Below are positions 17,379-26,037 of a stretch of 64,000 bases of DNA, piece after piece (positions within the stretch are counted from its first letter, which is position 1; each line of letters begins with the position of its first letter). Location: positions 5,518,001 through 5,582,000 of the forward strand of contig NZ_CP010431.2 of the NCBI RefSeq assembly GCF_000814845.2, given 5' to 3'. The notes under the pieces are model-generated. The model was not told the DNA's origin, made no database searches, and was given only the letters and a program-made list of their open reading frames with translations. The stretch is from Pandoraea sputorum (GTDB taxonomy: Bacteria; Pseudomonadota; Gammaproteobacteria; Burkholderiales; Burkholderiaceae). Position numbers and translations under genes: made by a program.

Positions 17379-18163
17379 GCGAGGCGATGTCCCGTACCCC
17401 ATCGCGCATCATTCCTGTGGACGAGGAGATTTTCGTCAGTACCGACGTCGAGGCCGATGGCCCGATCCCGGGTCCGCATTCGATGCTCAGCTTTGCGTCG
17501 GCTGCGTACACGGCCGATAAGGAACTGATCGGCACGTTCAGCGCCAACCTGGAATGTCTGCCCGACGCCAACGGGCACCCGCTCACGATGAAGTGGTGGA
17601 AGACCGAGCCGGAAGCGTGGGCGGCCTGTCGCGTGGATCCGGAAGACCCGGCCAAGGCGCTCAAGGCGTACGTGAAGTGGGTGGAGAAGTTGCCCGGCAA
17701 GCCGGTATTCGTGGCCTATCCTGCGGGCTTCGATTTCACGTTCATGTTCTGGTACATGATGCGATTCGTCGGCCGTTGCCCGTTCTCGTGGTCGGCGCTG
17801 GATATCAAGACGCTCGCATTTGCGATGACGGGCATGCCGTACCGCAAGTGCATCAAGCCGCGTCTGCCGCAGGTCTGGCTCGACCCGCTGCCGCACACGC
17901 ACGTGGCGCTGGACGACGCGCTGGAGCAAGGCGCGCTCTTCTGCAACATGCTCGCGGAGTTGCGCGAACAGCAAAAGACGCTCGCGGAGTTACCCGGCTG
18001 GCGTGGCGCGGGCCTGACGGCCAATGCCGATGCACCGGTGTTCGGTTCGGCCGCGGCGAAAGCGGCGGCGCAAGCCGAAGGCGCCGAGTCAGCGGAATCC
18101 GCCGCGGACGACGCCGAATCCCCGGCCACCGGCCCCGGCAAGGACAGCACGGCGCATCGCTAA
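17375..18163 (+). CDS. DEDD-family 3'-5' exonuclease-like protein
   Basis: A 262-residue protein. The first exonuclease acidic pair is visible as [10 protein letters not shown] (D24, E26), with a later [14 protein letters not shown] segment containing the histidine and last aspartate of the DEDDh type. The middle shows [17 protein letters not shown], with FDF in the Exo II region. The C-terminal 50 residues are alanine/glutamate-rich and look disordered. Family resemblance is to RNase T/DnaQ-like nucleases, but no specific member is recognised. The ATG overlaps the stop of the MBL hydrolase gene. An unrelated longer reading from 17105 is simply the alternative frame of that gene. Confidence 0.8.
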   Translation: MSEAMSRTPSRIIPVDEEIFVSTDVEADGPIPGPHSMLSFASAAYTADKELIGTFSANLECLPDANGHPLTMKWWKTEPEAWAACRVDPEDPAKALKAYVKWVEKLPGKPVFVAYPAGFDFTFMFWYMMRFVGRCPFSWSALDIKTLAFAMTGMPYRKCIKPRLPQVWLDPLPHTHVALDDALEQGALFCNMLAELREQQKTLAELPGWRGAGLTANADAPVFGSAAAKAAAQAEGAESAESAADDAESPATGPGKDSTAHR

Positions 18164-18224
18164 TCCCACGCGCAGGGCGGGCATCAAGTCCCTGCCCTAC
18201 CGCCCCTGCCGTTCCTCCACTCGT

Positions 18225-18575
18225 TTACAGCACGCGGCTGACCAGCTCCGGCGGCCGTGCGATCACCGCCTTGTTGCCGTTCACGACGATGGGGCGCTGC
18301 AACAGCTTCGGATGCTTAGCCACCGCAGCCAGCAGTGCGTCGTCGCTCAGCGCCGTATCGGCGAGTCCCAGCTCCGCGAATTCCGTCTCGTTGCTGCGAA
18401 TCATCTCGCGCACGGGCACGCCCAGCAATTGATGCAGACGCTTGAGATCGGCAAGCGTCGGCGGCGTCTTCAGATACTCGACGATTTGCAGGTCGTGGCC
18501 CGCCGGGGAGCCTTCAACGAGAGCCAGCGCTTCGCGCGACTTCGAGCAGCGCGGGTTGTGGTAGACGGTAATCAT
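18225..18575 (-). CDS. arsC: Arsenate reductase ArsC, glutaredoxin-dependent
   Basis: A 116-residue thioredoxin-fold reductase. The catalytic cysteine C10 lies in NPRCSKSREAL, followed by EYLKTPPTLADL and the arginine-containing VREMIRSNE segment. The conserved RPIVVNGNKAVIARPPE near the end confirms the ArsC/YfgD-like family. The start has GGAG six bases before ATG. It stands alone without arsB, arsR or acr3 beside it, so it may be the YfgD-like housekeeping relative rather than a resistance operon member. It converges with the exonuclease gene. Confidence 0.9.
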   Translation of the reverse strand: MITVYHNPRCSKSREALALVEGSPAGHDLQIVEYLKTPPTLADLKRLHQLLGVPVREMIRSNETEFAELGLADTALSDDALLAAVAKHPKLLQRPIVVNGNKAVIARPPELVSRVL

Positions 18576-18790
18576 GGTCACTCCAATGCGTTCGAAAAGC
18601 GTCCGGCACGACGCTGCAACGGGCAGTAAACCGCAGCAGGTCACGCCTGGAACGTGCGCTCCGAGTATGCATGGTATCGTCGGAAGCCGCTACTCACGGA
18701 CACCTGAGCGCGCAGCGCCGGTCCCGAAGCTAGCCCGATTTCATTGCCTGACTCCCCACAGCATTCCCATGACTTACAGGAGAAGACGAC

Positions 18791-20038
18791 ATGGCAGGAC
18801 GTTTCATCAGCATCAAGTCACGCGACGGCAAGACCTTTCAGGCCTATCTGGCAACGCCCGACAACAAGGGGGCTAGCGCAGGCAAAGGTCCAGGACTGGT
18901 GTTGTGTCAGGAAATCTTCGGGGTGAACGCCTACATCCGCGAACTCGCCGATCGTTACGCCGAAGAGGGTTATGTCGTGCTGGCCCCCGATCTGTTCTGG
19001 CGCATCGAGCCGGGCATCGAGCTTGGGTATTCGTCCAGTGACTGGCAGCGCGCGTTCGCGTTGTTCCAGAGCTTCGACGTCGATCTCGGGATGGAGGACG
19101 TGGGTGCCACCGTCGACACGCTGCGGGCACTGCCCGAATGCGTCGGCGGCGTGGGCGTGGTCGGGTACTGTCTGGGGGGCAAGCTCGCCGCACTGTCCGT
19201 GACGCGAACGAGTGCGGATGTCGCGGTCGGGTACTACGGCGTGGGGCTGGAGCAGCATGTCGAAGAGCTCGCGGGCGAGCATCCGCCCCTCGTATTGCAC
19301 ATCGCCGAACTCGACAAATACGCGCCCGCAGAAGTGCGCGACGCGCTGACCGAACGTCTCGGCAAGCATCCCAACGTCACCCTTTACAGCTATCCGGACG
19401 CCGATCACGCGTTCGCGCGTCCCGGCGACCACTTCAACCGTCCGGCCACGCAACTTGCGCACCAACGCACCATCGCCGCGATCCGCAACGTCGTTGGACC
19501 GCACTTCGACTTCGCGGCGCTCTGGGAAACGCATTGCGCGTATGAGTTCGCCATTCGCGAGATCGACCCGCTCATGAAGACGATGGTGGCGGAGCCTTAC
19601 GTCAATCACATTCCGACGATGACCGGCGGCGTGGGTCACCAGCAACTGGCGCACTTCTACCGGAATCACTTCGTCAACAGCAATCCGCCAGATACCAGAT
19701 TGATTCCGATCTCACGGACCATCGGCGCGACGCAACTGGTCGACGAACTGCTGTTTTGCTTCACGCATACGACGCCGGTTGACTGGATGCTGCCGGGGGT
19801 CGAGCCGACGGGACGCCGTGTCGAGATTCCGTTGGTCGCCATAGTGAGATTCCGGGGCGACAAACTGGAGCACGAACACATATATTGGGATCAGGCGAGC
19901 GTGCTGGTGCAGATCGGTCTGCTCGACCCGAAGGGGTTGCCCGTCGCGGGCGTGGAGACTGCACGCAAATTGCAGGACGAGAATCTGGCGTCCAACGCCC
20001 TGATGCCGAACTGGTCGTTCGGCACACGCGCCGGGTAA
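18791..20038 (+). CDS. Dienelactone hydrolase fused to a SnoaL/NTF2-like domain
   Basis: A 415-residue two-domain protein. Residues 1-230 form a dienelactone hydrolase: QEIFG with E41, the nucleophile in GYCLGG (C127), and the acid/histidine pair in PDADHAF. Residues about 255-405 resemble a SnoaL-like/NTF2-like domain: ETHCAYEFAIREIDPLMKTMVAEPYVNHIPTMTGG, LAHFYRNHF, VAIVRFRGDKLEHEHIYWDQASVLVQIGLL. The start has AGGAGAAG upstream. Substrate not known; DLH family members cleave carboxymethylenebutenolides. Both domains look complete with no frameshift, so the fusion is real. Confidence 0.88.
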   Translation: MAGRFISIKSRDGKTFQAYLATPDNKGASAGKGPGLVLCQEIFGVNAYIRELADRYAEEGYVVLAPDLFWRIEPGIELGYSSSDWQRAFALFQSFDVDLGMEDVGATVDTLRALPECVGGVGVVGYCLGGKLAALSVTRTSADVAVGYYGVGLEQHVEELAGEHPPLVLHIAELDKYAPAEVRDALTERLGKHPNVTLYSYPDADHAFARPGDHFNRPATQLAHQRTIAAIRNVVGPHFDFAALWETHCAYEFAIREIDPLMKTMVAEPYVNHIPTMTGGVGHQQLAHFYRNHFVNSNPPDTRLIPISRTIGATQLVDELLFCFTHTTPVDWMLPGVEPTGRRVEIPLVAIVRFRGDKLEHEHIYWDQASVLVQIGLLDPKGLPVAGVETARKLQDENLASNALMPNWSFGTRAG

Positions 20039-20154
20039 GCTCGGTAATTCTGGACGGTGTCTCGCCCGCGCCATGCGCCGGGCGCAGATACCGTTCGTGC
20101 AACACCGGTAGCCAAAACAAGAAATAGTGTCGCGATCGTTGCGGGAGACAAGTC

Positions 20155-20703
20155 ATGAATACGCAACTTTCCCGGTGCGGGCATTTGCCGCGTACCGCTT
20201 GCATTACTCGCATCGCTCGCATCCCTTGCACCGCCGTTCTCGTCGGGTCCGTCGCCGTTGCCTGCACGCTTCTGGTGACCGGCTGCGCCAATCCGGACTT
20301 CGAGCCCAAGAAGCCGCTCATCCTGAACTTTCCGACGGGTCAGGCCCCGCTCACGGGTCTCGATCAATACAAGATCGCCGCGGCCCGACGCATCGCCGAA
20401 GTCAACGCGCGCGAAATCACGCCCGGCAACCCACAGCCGATGTTGCGCTCCGTGGTGTCACTCGAATATTGGGTGGATCGCAATGGCAACGTGACCGGCG
20501 TGGCGCTCTATCGCAGCAACGACGATCACGAGGCCGAGCGCATCGCCATCGCGAGCCTGCGACGAGCGAGTCCGCTCCCGGCACCGAGCCGGGCGCTGGT
20601 CGACAGCAGTGGACGTGTCCGTGCTGTCGAGACGTGGCTGTTCAATAACGACGGACGGTTCCAGTTGCGCAGCGTGGCAGCGCCCCAGATCGACGGGCAG
20701 TGA
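20155..20703 (+). CDS. TonB C-terminal-like lipoprotein
   Basis: A 182-residue predicted lipoprotein with a hydrophobic segment and lipobox VTGC near residues 42-45. The rest has a TonB-family C-terminal pattern: RSVVSLEYWVDRNGNVTGVALYRSNDDHEAERIAIASLRRASPLPAPS and FNNDGRFQLRSV. It lacks an inner-membrane TonB anchor, so it is unlikely to energise receptors. Such small TonB-like proteins are common in Burkholderiaceae with unknown roles. It lies between the dienelactone hydrolase and hydroxypyruvate isomerase genes on the same strand. Confidence 0.75.
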   Translation: MNTQLSRCGHLPRTACITRIARIPCTAVLVGSVAVACTLLVTGCANPDFEPKKPLILNFPTGQAPLTGLDQYKIAAARRIAEVNAREITPGNPQPMLRSVVSLEYWVDRNGNVTGVALYRSNDDHEAERIAIASLRRASPLPAPSRALVDSSGRVRAVETWLFNNDGRFQLRSVAAPQIDGQ

Positions 20704-20760
20704 TATCGTGAGGGGCATCCGCCCACCTTGCCCCGCCCGTAGTCGGCGACGGAGACTGCC

Positions 20761-21555
20761 ATGCCGCGATTTGCTGCGAACCTCACCCTGCTCTATCAGG
20801 AAGTGCCGTTTCTCGACCGTTTTCGCGAAGCGGCGAGCGATGGCTTCCGGGGCGTCGAATTTCTGTTTCCGTACGAGCATCCGGCGCAGGAAATCCGGAA
20901 CCGTCTGAACGACACCGACCTTACGCAGGTGTTGTTCAATGCACCGGCGGGCGACTGGGCCAGTGGTGAGCGCGGCCTCGCTGCGCTGCCCGGACGCGAG
21001 GCGCAGTTTCGCGACGGCATCGAACTCGCCCTCGACTATGCCGACGCCCTCGGCTGCCGTCAGTTGCACGTCATGGCAGGCTGCCCCGATGCCACCGAGT
21101 CACCCGAGCGTTGCCGGGCCACGTTTGTCGAGAACCTCGCGTATGCGACGGGGCAGGCGGCGGCGCACGGCGTTACTGTCATGATTGAACCGATCAATCC
21201 GCGCGACTTTCCGCGCTATTTCCTGACGCGTCAGGATCAGGCGCATGCCATCCGCTCGGAAGTCGGCGCTGGCAATCTCAAAGTCCAGTTCGACGCTTAC
21301 CACTGTCAGATCGTCGAAGGCGATCTGGCGATGAAGCTGCGTCAGTACATCGGCCACATCGGGCATGTGCAGGTCGCCGGGGTGCCTGCACGGCACGAAC
21401 CCGACACAGGCGAAGTGAACTACCCGTTCCTGTTCCGGTTGCTGGACGAGTTGGGATATGCGGGATGGGTGGGGTGCGAGTACCGTCCGCAGGGCGAGAC
21501 CCGTGCAGGACTGGGCTGGCTCAAGCCATGGCTCAGAGCGACGGCGTCGCGCTGA
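20761..21555 (+). CDS. hyi: Hydroxypyruvate isomerase (Hyi/OtnI family)
   Basis: A 264-residue TIM-barrel isomerase. Marks: [113 protein letters not shown] and [10 protein letters not shown]. These contain the metal-binding Glu, Asp, His and Glu residues of the xylose-isomerase-like fold. It interconverts hydroxypyruvate and tartronate semialdehyde, or acts as OtnI on 2-oxo-tetronate. No glyoxylate carboligase or tartronate semialdehyde reductase gene is adjacent, so the pathway context is open. Confidence 0.92.
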   Translation: MPRFAANLTLLYQEVPFLDRFREAASDGFRGVEFLFPYEHPAQEIRNRLNDTDLTQVLFNAPAGDWASGERGLAALPGREAQFRDGIELALDYADALGCRQLHVMAGCPDATESPERCRATFVENLAYATGQAAAHGVTVMIEPINPRDFPRYFLTRQDQAHAIRSEVGAGNLKVQFDAYHCQIVEGDLAMKLRQYIGHIGHVQVAGVPARHEPDTGEVNYPFLFRLLDELGYAGWVGCEYRPQGETRAGLGWLKPWLRATASR

Positions 21556-21688
21556 TGCGACTACGCGACGACGTTTTACGCAGGCGTGAATCGATTTCCG
21601 AAAAATAAATCGGACGTCGAAACAATCGTCGGGGGAACGTCTGGAAACGTCGGAGAAAGTCTTAGGAAAGATGTAGGACGAAGCAGGC

Positions 21689-21718
21689 AAAAAAAATGGC
21701 GGGACACACGGGCCCGCC
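21689..21718 (-). terminator. Intrinsic terminator for a leftward transcript in the hyi-yccU gap
   Basis: GGCGGG (21698-21703) pairs with CCCGCC (21713-21718), loop 9 bases. On the minus strand it is followed by A and then eight T (21689-21696 are A on the plus strand). No leftward protein gene precedes it. Confidence 0.75.
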
Positions 21719-21890
21719 AAAACCACACGCTACGGGGTTAGCGCGAGGAGACCAGATTCGGAGCACTGCATCGAACCACTTGCAATTCGCGCCGGGGGAC
21801 GCCTCTTGCCGATACAGTCGCGCTGCTGTGTTACCGGGGGATAAGCACTTCAGCGTTGAGATGCATTGTGGTGGAAAGGTTTGGCCGGAG
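21690..21890 (-). ncRNA. Candidate small RNA in a 640-base gap
   Basis: The gap 21556-22199 has no convincing protein gene. On the minus strand, a set of three 10-bp direct repeats (21893-21917) of response-regulator type is followed about 170 bases later by a hairpin and a run of eight T. This is the layout of a regulated small RNA of roughly 150-190 nucleotides. A good -10 box is not evident (CACAAT on the minus strand near 21865 is the best, poor match), so the transcript start is a guess. No known RNA family is recognised. Confidence 0.4.
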
Positions 21891-21892
21891 GG

Positions 21893-21917
21893 GTAACAAA
21901 GTGTTTCAGGTTGTAAC
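21893..21917. promoter_or_regulatory. Three 10-bp-phased repeats resembling OmpR-family binding sites
   Basis: GTAAC (21893-21897), GTTTC (21903-21907) and GTAAC (21913-21917) recur exactly every 10 bases on the plus strand. On the minus strand they read TGTTACA, TGAAACA, TGTTACC. Direct repeats with a one-turn period are the normal site for OmpR/PhoB-type response regulators. Confidence 0.55.
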
Positions 21918-22199
21918 ACCTTGAGCGTTCCATCGTCGCAACGGCACGCCTGAGAGCCTTGTCCAACAAGGACTTCGGAAGAGACACAAACTACCCATAT
22001 TTGTTGGTCATCCTAAATAACTCACCGGATAAAGCATCTCGTCGTCACCTTGTCGACATCTCGGAATTCATCTGCGGTCAAGCCCGACAACCATCCGCTA
22101 TTCCCCTGCCCGGGCTTACCTCCGTGAGGTTTCGCGACTTGCACGTCGTCGGTTGCAATGTGCTACTTTCGGTCTTTGTGCGTGGCAACAAATTGACCA

Positions 22200-22649
22200 A
22201 TGGAAACCATTGAACGACTGGGGCAGATTCTGGCGCGGGATCGGGTGATCGCTGTCGTGGGATTGTCGCCGCGGCCGGACCGGCCGAGTTTCACCACATC
22301 GCGCTATATGCAGCAGCACGGCTACCGGATCGTGCCGGTCAATCCGCAGGCGGCGGATTCGGGCGAAACGATACTGGGCGAAACCGTTTACGCGAGCTTG
22401 AGCGAGGCCGCGGACGCCTTGCGGGCCGAAGGTGTGCGCATCCAGATGGTCGACTGTTTTCGACGCAGTGCGGACATTCCGCCCATCGCGCAGGAAGCCG
22501 TGGACATCGGCGCGACAAGTCTGTGGATGCAGTTGGGCATCGAGAACGACGAAGCCGCTGCTGTAGCGCTGGCGGCGGGTCTGGATGTCGTGATGGACCG
22601 CTGCGTGAAGATCGAACATCAACGTTGGCTGATGCAGGGCGGTGGTTAG
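22200..22649 (+). CDS. CoA-binding protein, YccU-like
   Basis: A 149-residue protein consisting of a single CoA-binding (succinyl-CoA ligase-like Rossmann) domain. Marks: VIAVVGLSPRPDRPSFTTSRYMQQHGYRIVPVNPQA, YASLSEA, IQMVDCFRRSADIPPIAQEAVDIGATSLWMQLGI, and the close DRCVKIEHQRW. The family is widespread and its physiological role is not established. It is followed at 112 bases by an esterase gene. Confidence 0.88.
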   Translation: METIERLGQILARDRVIAVVGLSPRPDRPSFTTSRYMQQHGYRIVPVNPQAADSGETILGETVYASLSEAADALRAEGVRIQMVDCFRRSADIPPIAQEAVDIGATSLWMQLGIENDEAAAVALAAGLDVVMDRCVKIEHQRWLMQGGG

Positions 22650-22761
22650 CCGAGTCAGCCAAAGCAGGTCGGTGACCGACAAACCGTCGCATCGCCACGT
22701 CCCGAAAAACAAGAAATTCCGACGTCTTTCGCTCCACCTAAAACGCCAACCTTTTGCTGCC

Positions 22762-23700
22762 ATGACCATCGATGCCGATTTGCTCGCGTACTACGACCTG
22801 ATGGCGCGTAAGTACCCCACCCCTGAAAACGCGCCCGCACCGACGCCGCAGGAAGTCCGGGCCAAATTCGCGACCGTCGCGGTCGAGGCCTTGCGTCCGT
22901 TACCGGCGGGTTTGCGCAGCGAGACGTTCGACATTCCTTTGCCGGGCCGTAACCTGCGGGCGCGCCTGTATCGCCCCGTGGGTCGCAGCGTCCCGCTGGT
23001 CGTGTACTTCCATGGGGGTGGCTGGGTGGTCGGCGACGTCGACACGCATGGCACCGTGGCGGCCCTGCTCGCACAGGATGCGGACGTGGCGGTCTTGAGC
23101 GTCGACTACCGTCTGGCGCCGGAGCACCCGTTCCCGACGCCGGTTGACGATGCGCGGGAAGCGCTTGCCTGGGCGGCGGAGCAGCGCGCGCGGCTGGGCG
23201 TGAGTCTTGACCGTCTGGCGGTCGCAGGCGACAGTGCGGGCGGTCATCTGGCGGCGCAGGCGGCGGCGTGGTTCAACGACAAGCATCCTGGAATGGTGGG
23301 TGCTCAGTTGCTCATTTACCCGGTGGTGCAGTATCGGTTCGACACGCCGAGTTATGAGCGCCTGGCGGACGGAGTGGGATTAACGCGTGACGAGATGCGT
23401 TGGTACTGGAAGGAATTTCTGGGTGACGTAGAACCGGCGCAGGACGATGTCCGGGTGAATTTGATGGCGCAAGCGCCGCGTCATCCGTTGCCGAACAGTT
23501 TGGTGATTGCGGCGGAGTATGACCCGTTGCATGACGAGGCGGTGGAATATGCGCAGTTCGTCGCACGGACGGGCGCAAGGGCGGAGATCATCGAAGCGGC
23601 GGGCCTCACACACAGTTTTGCGAGATTGCAGCCGTTTGTACCGCAGGCGAGGATGGTGATGCACGACGCGGCCCAGCGCCTGAGAGAGTGGTTGGGATAA
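22762..23700 (+). CDS. Alpha/beta hydrolase, hormone-sensitive-lipase-type esterase
   Basis: A 312-residue esterase of family IV. The oxyanion-hole motif is YFHGGGWVVGDVDTH, the nucleophile elbow is VAGDSAGGHLAAQAA, the acid lies in AEYDPLHDEA, and the histidine in GLTHSFARL. The start is the ATG at 22762-22764, which gives MTIDADLLAYYDLMARKYP; there is no strong Shine-Dalgarno sequence. The substrate is likely a short-chain ester, not further defined. It converges with the leftward cyclohexadienyl dehydratase gene across two hairpins. Confidence 0.9.
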   Translation: MTIDADLLAYYDLMARKYPTPENAPAPTPQEVRAKFATVAVEALRPLPAGLRSETFDIPLPGRNLRARLYRPVGRSVPLVVYFHGGGWVVGDVDTHGTVAALLAQDADVAVLSVDYRLAPEHPFPTPVDDAREALAWAAEQRARLGVSLDRLAVAGDSAGGHLAAQAAAWFNDKHPGMVGAQLLIYPVVQYRFDTPSYERLADGVGLTRDEMRWYWKEFLGDVEPAQDDVRVNLMAQAPRHPLPNSLVIAAEYDPLHDEAVEYAQFVARTGARAEIIEAAGLTHSFARLQPFVPQARMVMHDAAQRLREWLG

Positions 23701-23702
23701 AG

Positions 23703-23756
23703 GAAAAAAGAAAAAAGAGCGACAGGCCCAGAAGACCGAGGGGGTTTCTGGCCCTG
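23703..23756 (-). terminator. Terminator for the cyclohexadienyl dehydratase gene
   Basis: CAGGCCCAGAA (23723-23733) pairs with TTCTGGCCCTG (23746-23756) with one mismatch. The stretch 23701-23718 is nearly all A with a few G, giving a T-rich tail on the minus strand. It is the second of two hairpins met by leftward transcription. Confidence 0.75.
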
Positions 23757-23767
23757 GGCAAGGCAGG

Positions 23768-23840
23768 CCGAAGCAAGGGGGGCGCTCACCGCAGTGACTT
23801 AAAGGTAGTGGAACGGAGGTGAGCGCCCCCCTTGCTTCGG
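23768..23840. repeat. 23-bp perfect inverted repeat between convergent genes
   Basis: The left arm 23768-23790 and right arm 23818-23840 are exact reverse complements over 23 bases, with a 27-base loop. The arms begin CCGAAGCAAGG and contain a GGGGGGCGCTCACC core. No T-run follows. It may act as a long terminator stem for both the esterase and dehydratase genes. Confidence 0.9.
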
Positions 23841-23883
23841 TGTCGCTGTGATGTGGGGAGGGAGAGGCGTTGGCCTTACCGAC

Positions 23884-24720
23884 TCACTTCAGCCATTTAT
23901 CGACAACAGCCTGATACTCACCGGTTTTCTGAGCGAGGTTGAGCCACTGATCGACGTAGTGTTTAAAGACGTCATCGCCACGCGGCAGCAGGTAGGCTTT
24001 CTCGCCAAACTGAAGCGGCTTATCGGGATTGACAGGGCACAGAGCGGGATTGAGCTTGTGCTGGAGCAGCGTCTCGGAGGAGTCCGTGACCATGACATCG
24101 GCTTTCCCGTCGGCGATCTGTTGGAAGATCGTGACGTTATCCGGGTAGATGGTGAGGGTGGCGTTGGGGAGGTACTGACGAGCGAAGCGTTCGTTGGTGC
24201 CGCCGGGGTTGGCGATGGCCCGCGTGCTGGGTTTATTCAGATCGGCGAGCGTCTGGTACTTCGCCACGTCGGCACAGCGAACGATGGGTGATTTCCCGTC
24301 GATCATGACCACCTTGCTGTAATAGGCGCGTGCGGCGCGGTCGAGCGTCACCGAAATCCCGCCGACGGCGATATCGCACTTTCCGGCGGTGAAATCGTCC
24401 ATCAGCGCCTTCCAGGTCGTGGGAACGATCACCGGCTTCACGCCGAGCGACTTCGCCAGCGAGGCGACCAGATCCACGTCGATGCCTTCGAACTGACCGT
24501 CCGGACGGCGAAACGAATAGGGCTTGTAGTCGCCCGTCGCGCACGCACGCAGGGTGCCCGACTTCACGATGTCGTCGAGCCGGGAGTGGACGGCGGAAGG
24601 CTGGAGTGTTGCGGACTGTGCCTGAGCGAGGGTGGCTGTCGTGATACCGGCGGCGAGAGTGACGGCGAGCGCCGTCCCCGCCATGAAGGCCGCGCGGGCG
24701 GCCGTCTTCATGACTGTCAT
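23884..24720 (-). CDS. pheC: Periplasmic cyclohexadienyl dehydratase (PheC-like)
   Basis: A 278-residue protein with a signal peptide (ends TTATLAQAQS) and a solute-binding-protein fold. It matches remembered Pseudomonas PheC segments very closely: RACATGDYKPYSFR, VPTTWKALMDDF, NPGGTNERFAR, YPDNVTIFQQIADGKADVMVTD and EKAYLLPRGDDVFKHYVDQWL. The catalytic glutamate known from the Pseudomonas enzyme corresponds to E177 in GGTNE. The reaction is conversion of prephenate or arogenate to phenylpyruvate or phenylalanine in the periplasm. A generic amino-acid-binding protein is the alternative, but no permease genes are nearby, and the conserved motif favours the enzyme. GGAG lies six bases before the ATG. 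Confidence 0.82.
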   Translation of the reverse strand: MTVMKTAARAAFMAGTALAVTLAAGITTATLAQAQSATLQPSAVHSRLDDIVKSGTLRACATGDYKPYSFRRPDGQFEGIDVDLVASLAKSLGVKPVIVPTTWKALMDDFTAGKCDIAVGGISVTLDRAARAYYSKVVMIDGKSPIVRCADVAKYQTLADLNKPSTRAIANPGGTNERFARQYLPNATLTIYPDNVTIFQQIADGKADVMVTDSSETLLQHKLNPALCPVNPDKPLQFGEKAYLLPRGDDVFKHYVDQWLNLAQKTGEYQAVVDKWLK

Positions 24721-24966
24721 GCTTGTCTCCGTATTGTTTTACTGGCGTTGTGACGCACAAGTTTCCCGCGCCGTCTGCGGCGGCGCGTGGGCCTCCCATA
24801 CTACGGGTTCGGGCGCGACGCCGCCAACCCGCGCAAAAAAATCGACGCCAGAGCGCACGTCACTCCCAGGCGCTTATCTGCGGCATAACAGCCCGGCCCG
24901 CGACCAGCCCCCGGATACCCGAGTAAAATGGCCGCTTGCCCAAAACCAACCGACCCTCCCTGCGAC

Positions 24967-26037
24967 GTGTCCCAAGCTCTGCAAAACGATACTTTCCTGC
25001 GCGCCCTGCTGCGCCAGCCGACCGAGTACACGCCGATCTGGCTGATGCGTCAGGCGGGCCGGTACCTGCCCGAATACAACGCGACCCGCGCCAAGGCCGG
25101 CAGCTTCCTGGCGCTAGCCAAGAACCCTGCTTACGCCACCGAAGTCACGCTTCAGCCGCTTGAGCGATTCCCGCTCGATGCTGCGATCCTGTTCTCGGAC
25201 ATTCTCACGATCCCCGACGCCATGGGCCTCGGCCTGTCGTTCGAAGCGGGCGAAGGCCCGCGCTTCGCGCATCCGCTGCGCACCGAAGACGACGTGCGCC
25301 GCCTTCAGGCCCCGGATCTGGACAGTCTGCGCTACGTGTTCGACGCGGTCAGCGAAATCCGCCGCGCGCTGAACGGCCGCGTGCCGCTCATCGGCTTCTC
25401 GGGCAGCCCGTGGACCCTCGCGTGCTACATGGTCGAAGGGCAAGGCTCCGCTGACTTCCGCACCGTCAAGACGATGATGTACGAGCGTCCCGATCTGATG
25501 ACGCACATCCTCGAGACCAACGCACGCGCCGTCGCCGCCTACCTCAACGCCCAGATCGAAGCGGGCGCGCAAGCCATCATGGTGTTCGACACCTGGGGCG
25601 GCGCACTGGCCGACGGCCTGTATCAACGCTTCTCGCTCGCCTATATGAAGAAGGCGCTCGAAGGCGTGCACCGCGAATGGAACGGCGCGCGCATTCCGCA
25701 CATCGTCTTCACCAAGGGCGGTGGTCAGTGGCTCGAAGCCATCGCCGACACCGGCCCGGATGCCATCGGTCTGGACTGGACCGTCGATCTGGCGGCGGCC
25801 CGTCGTCGCGTGGGCGAGCGTTGTGCACTGCAAGGCAATTTCGACCCCACCGCCCTGTTTGCCGCACCCGACGCCATCCGCACCGAGGTGCGCCGACTGC
25901 TCGACGCGTACGGCAATGCGCCAGGCCATGTCTTCAACCTCGGACACGGCATCTCGCAATTCACCAACCCCGAGCACGTGGCAGCGCTCGTGGACGAGGT
26001 ACACAGCTATAGCCGAAAGGTGCGTCAGACCGCGTGA
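24967..26037 (+). CDS. hemE: HemE, uroporphyrinogen decarboxylase
   Basis: A cytosolic haem-pathway enzyme of about 356 residues that converts uroporphyrinogen III to coproporphyrinogen III. Signature segments are [75 protein letters not shown] and NLGHGI. The GTG at 24967 makes the N-terminus [18 protein letters not shown], which aligns with the normal family start; an in-frame ATG at 24928 would add 13 residues. Neither has a clear Shine-Dalgarno sequence. It is divergent from pheC and followed by priA. Confidence 0.93.
   Translation: MSQALQNDTFLRALLRQPTEYTPIWLMRQAGRYLPEYNATRAKAGSFLALAKNPAYATEVTLQPLERFPLDAAILFSDILTIPDAMGLGLSFEAGEGPRFAHPLRTEDDVRRLQAPDLDSLRYVFDAVSEIRRALNGRVPLIGFSGSPWTLACYMVEGQGSADFRTVKTMMYERPDLMTHILETNARAVAAYLNAQIEAGAQAIMVFDTWGGALADGLYQRFSLAYMKKALEGVHREWNGARIPHIVFTKGGGQWLEAIADTGPDAIGLDWTVDLAAARRRVGERCALQGNFDPTALFAAPDAIRTEVRRLLDAYGNAPGHVFNLGHGISQFTNPEHVAALVDEVHSYSRKVRQTA

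Noticed and set aside
21662..21919. An 85-codon minus-strand frame in the candidate small RNA region
   Set aside because: It runs through the terminator hairpin and T-run, so translation to its end is unlikely; its composition is not protein-like.
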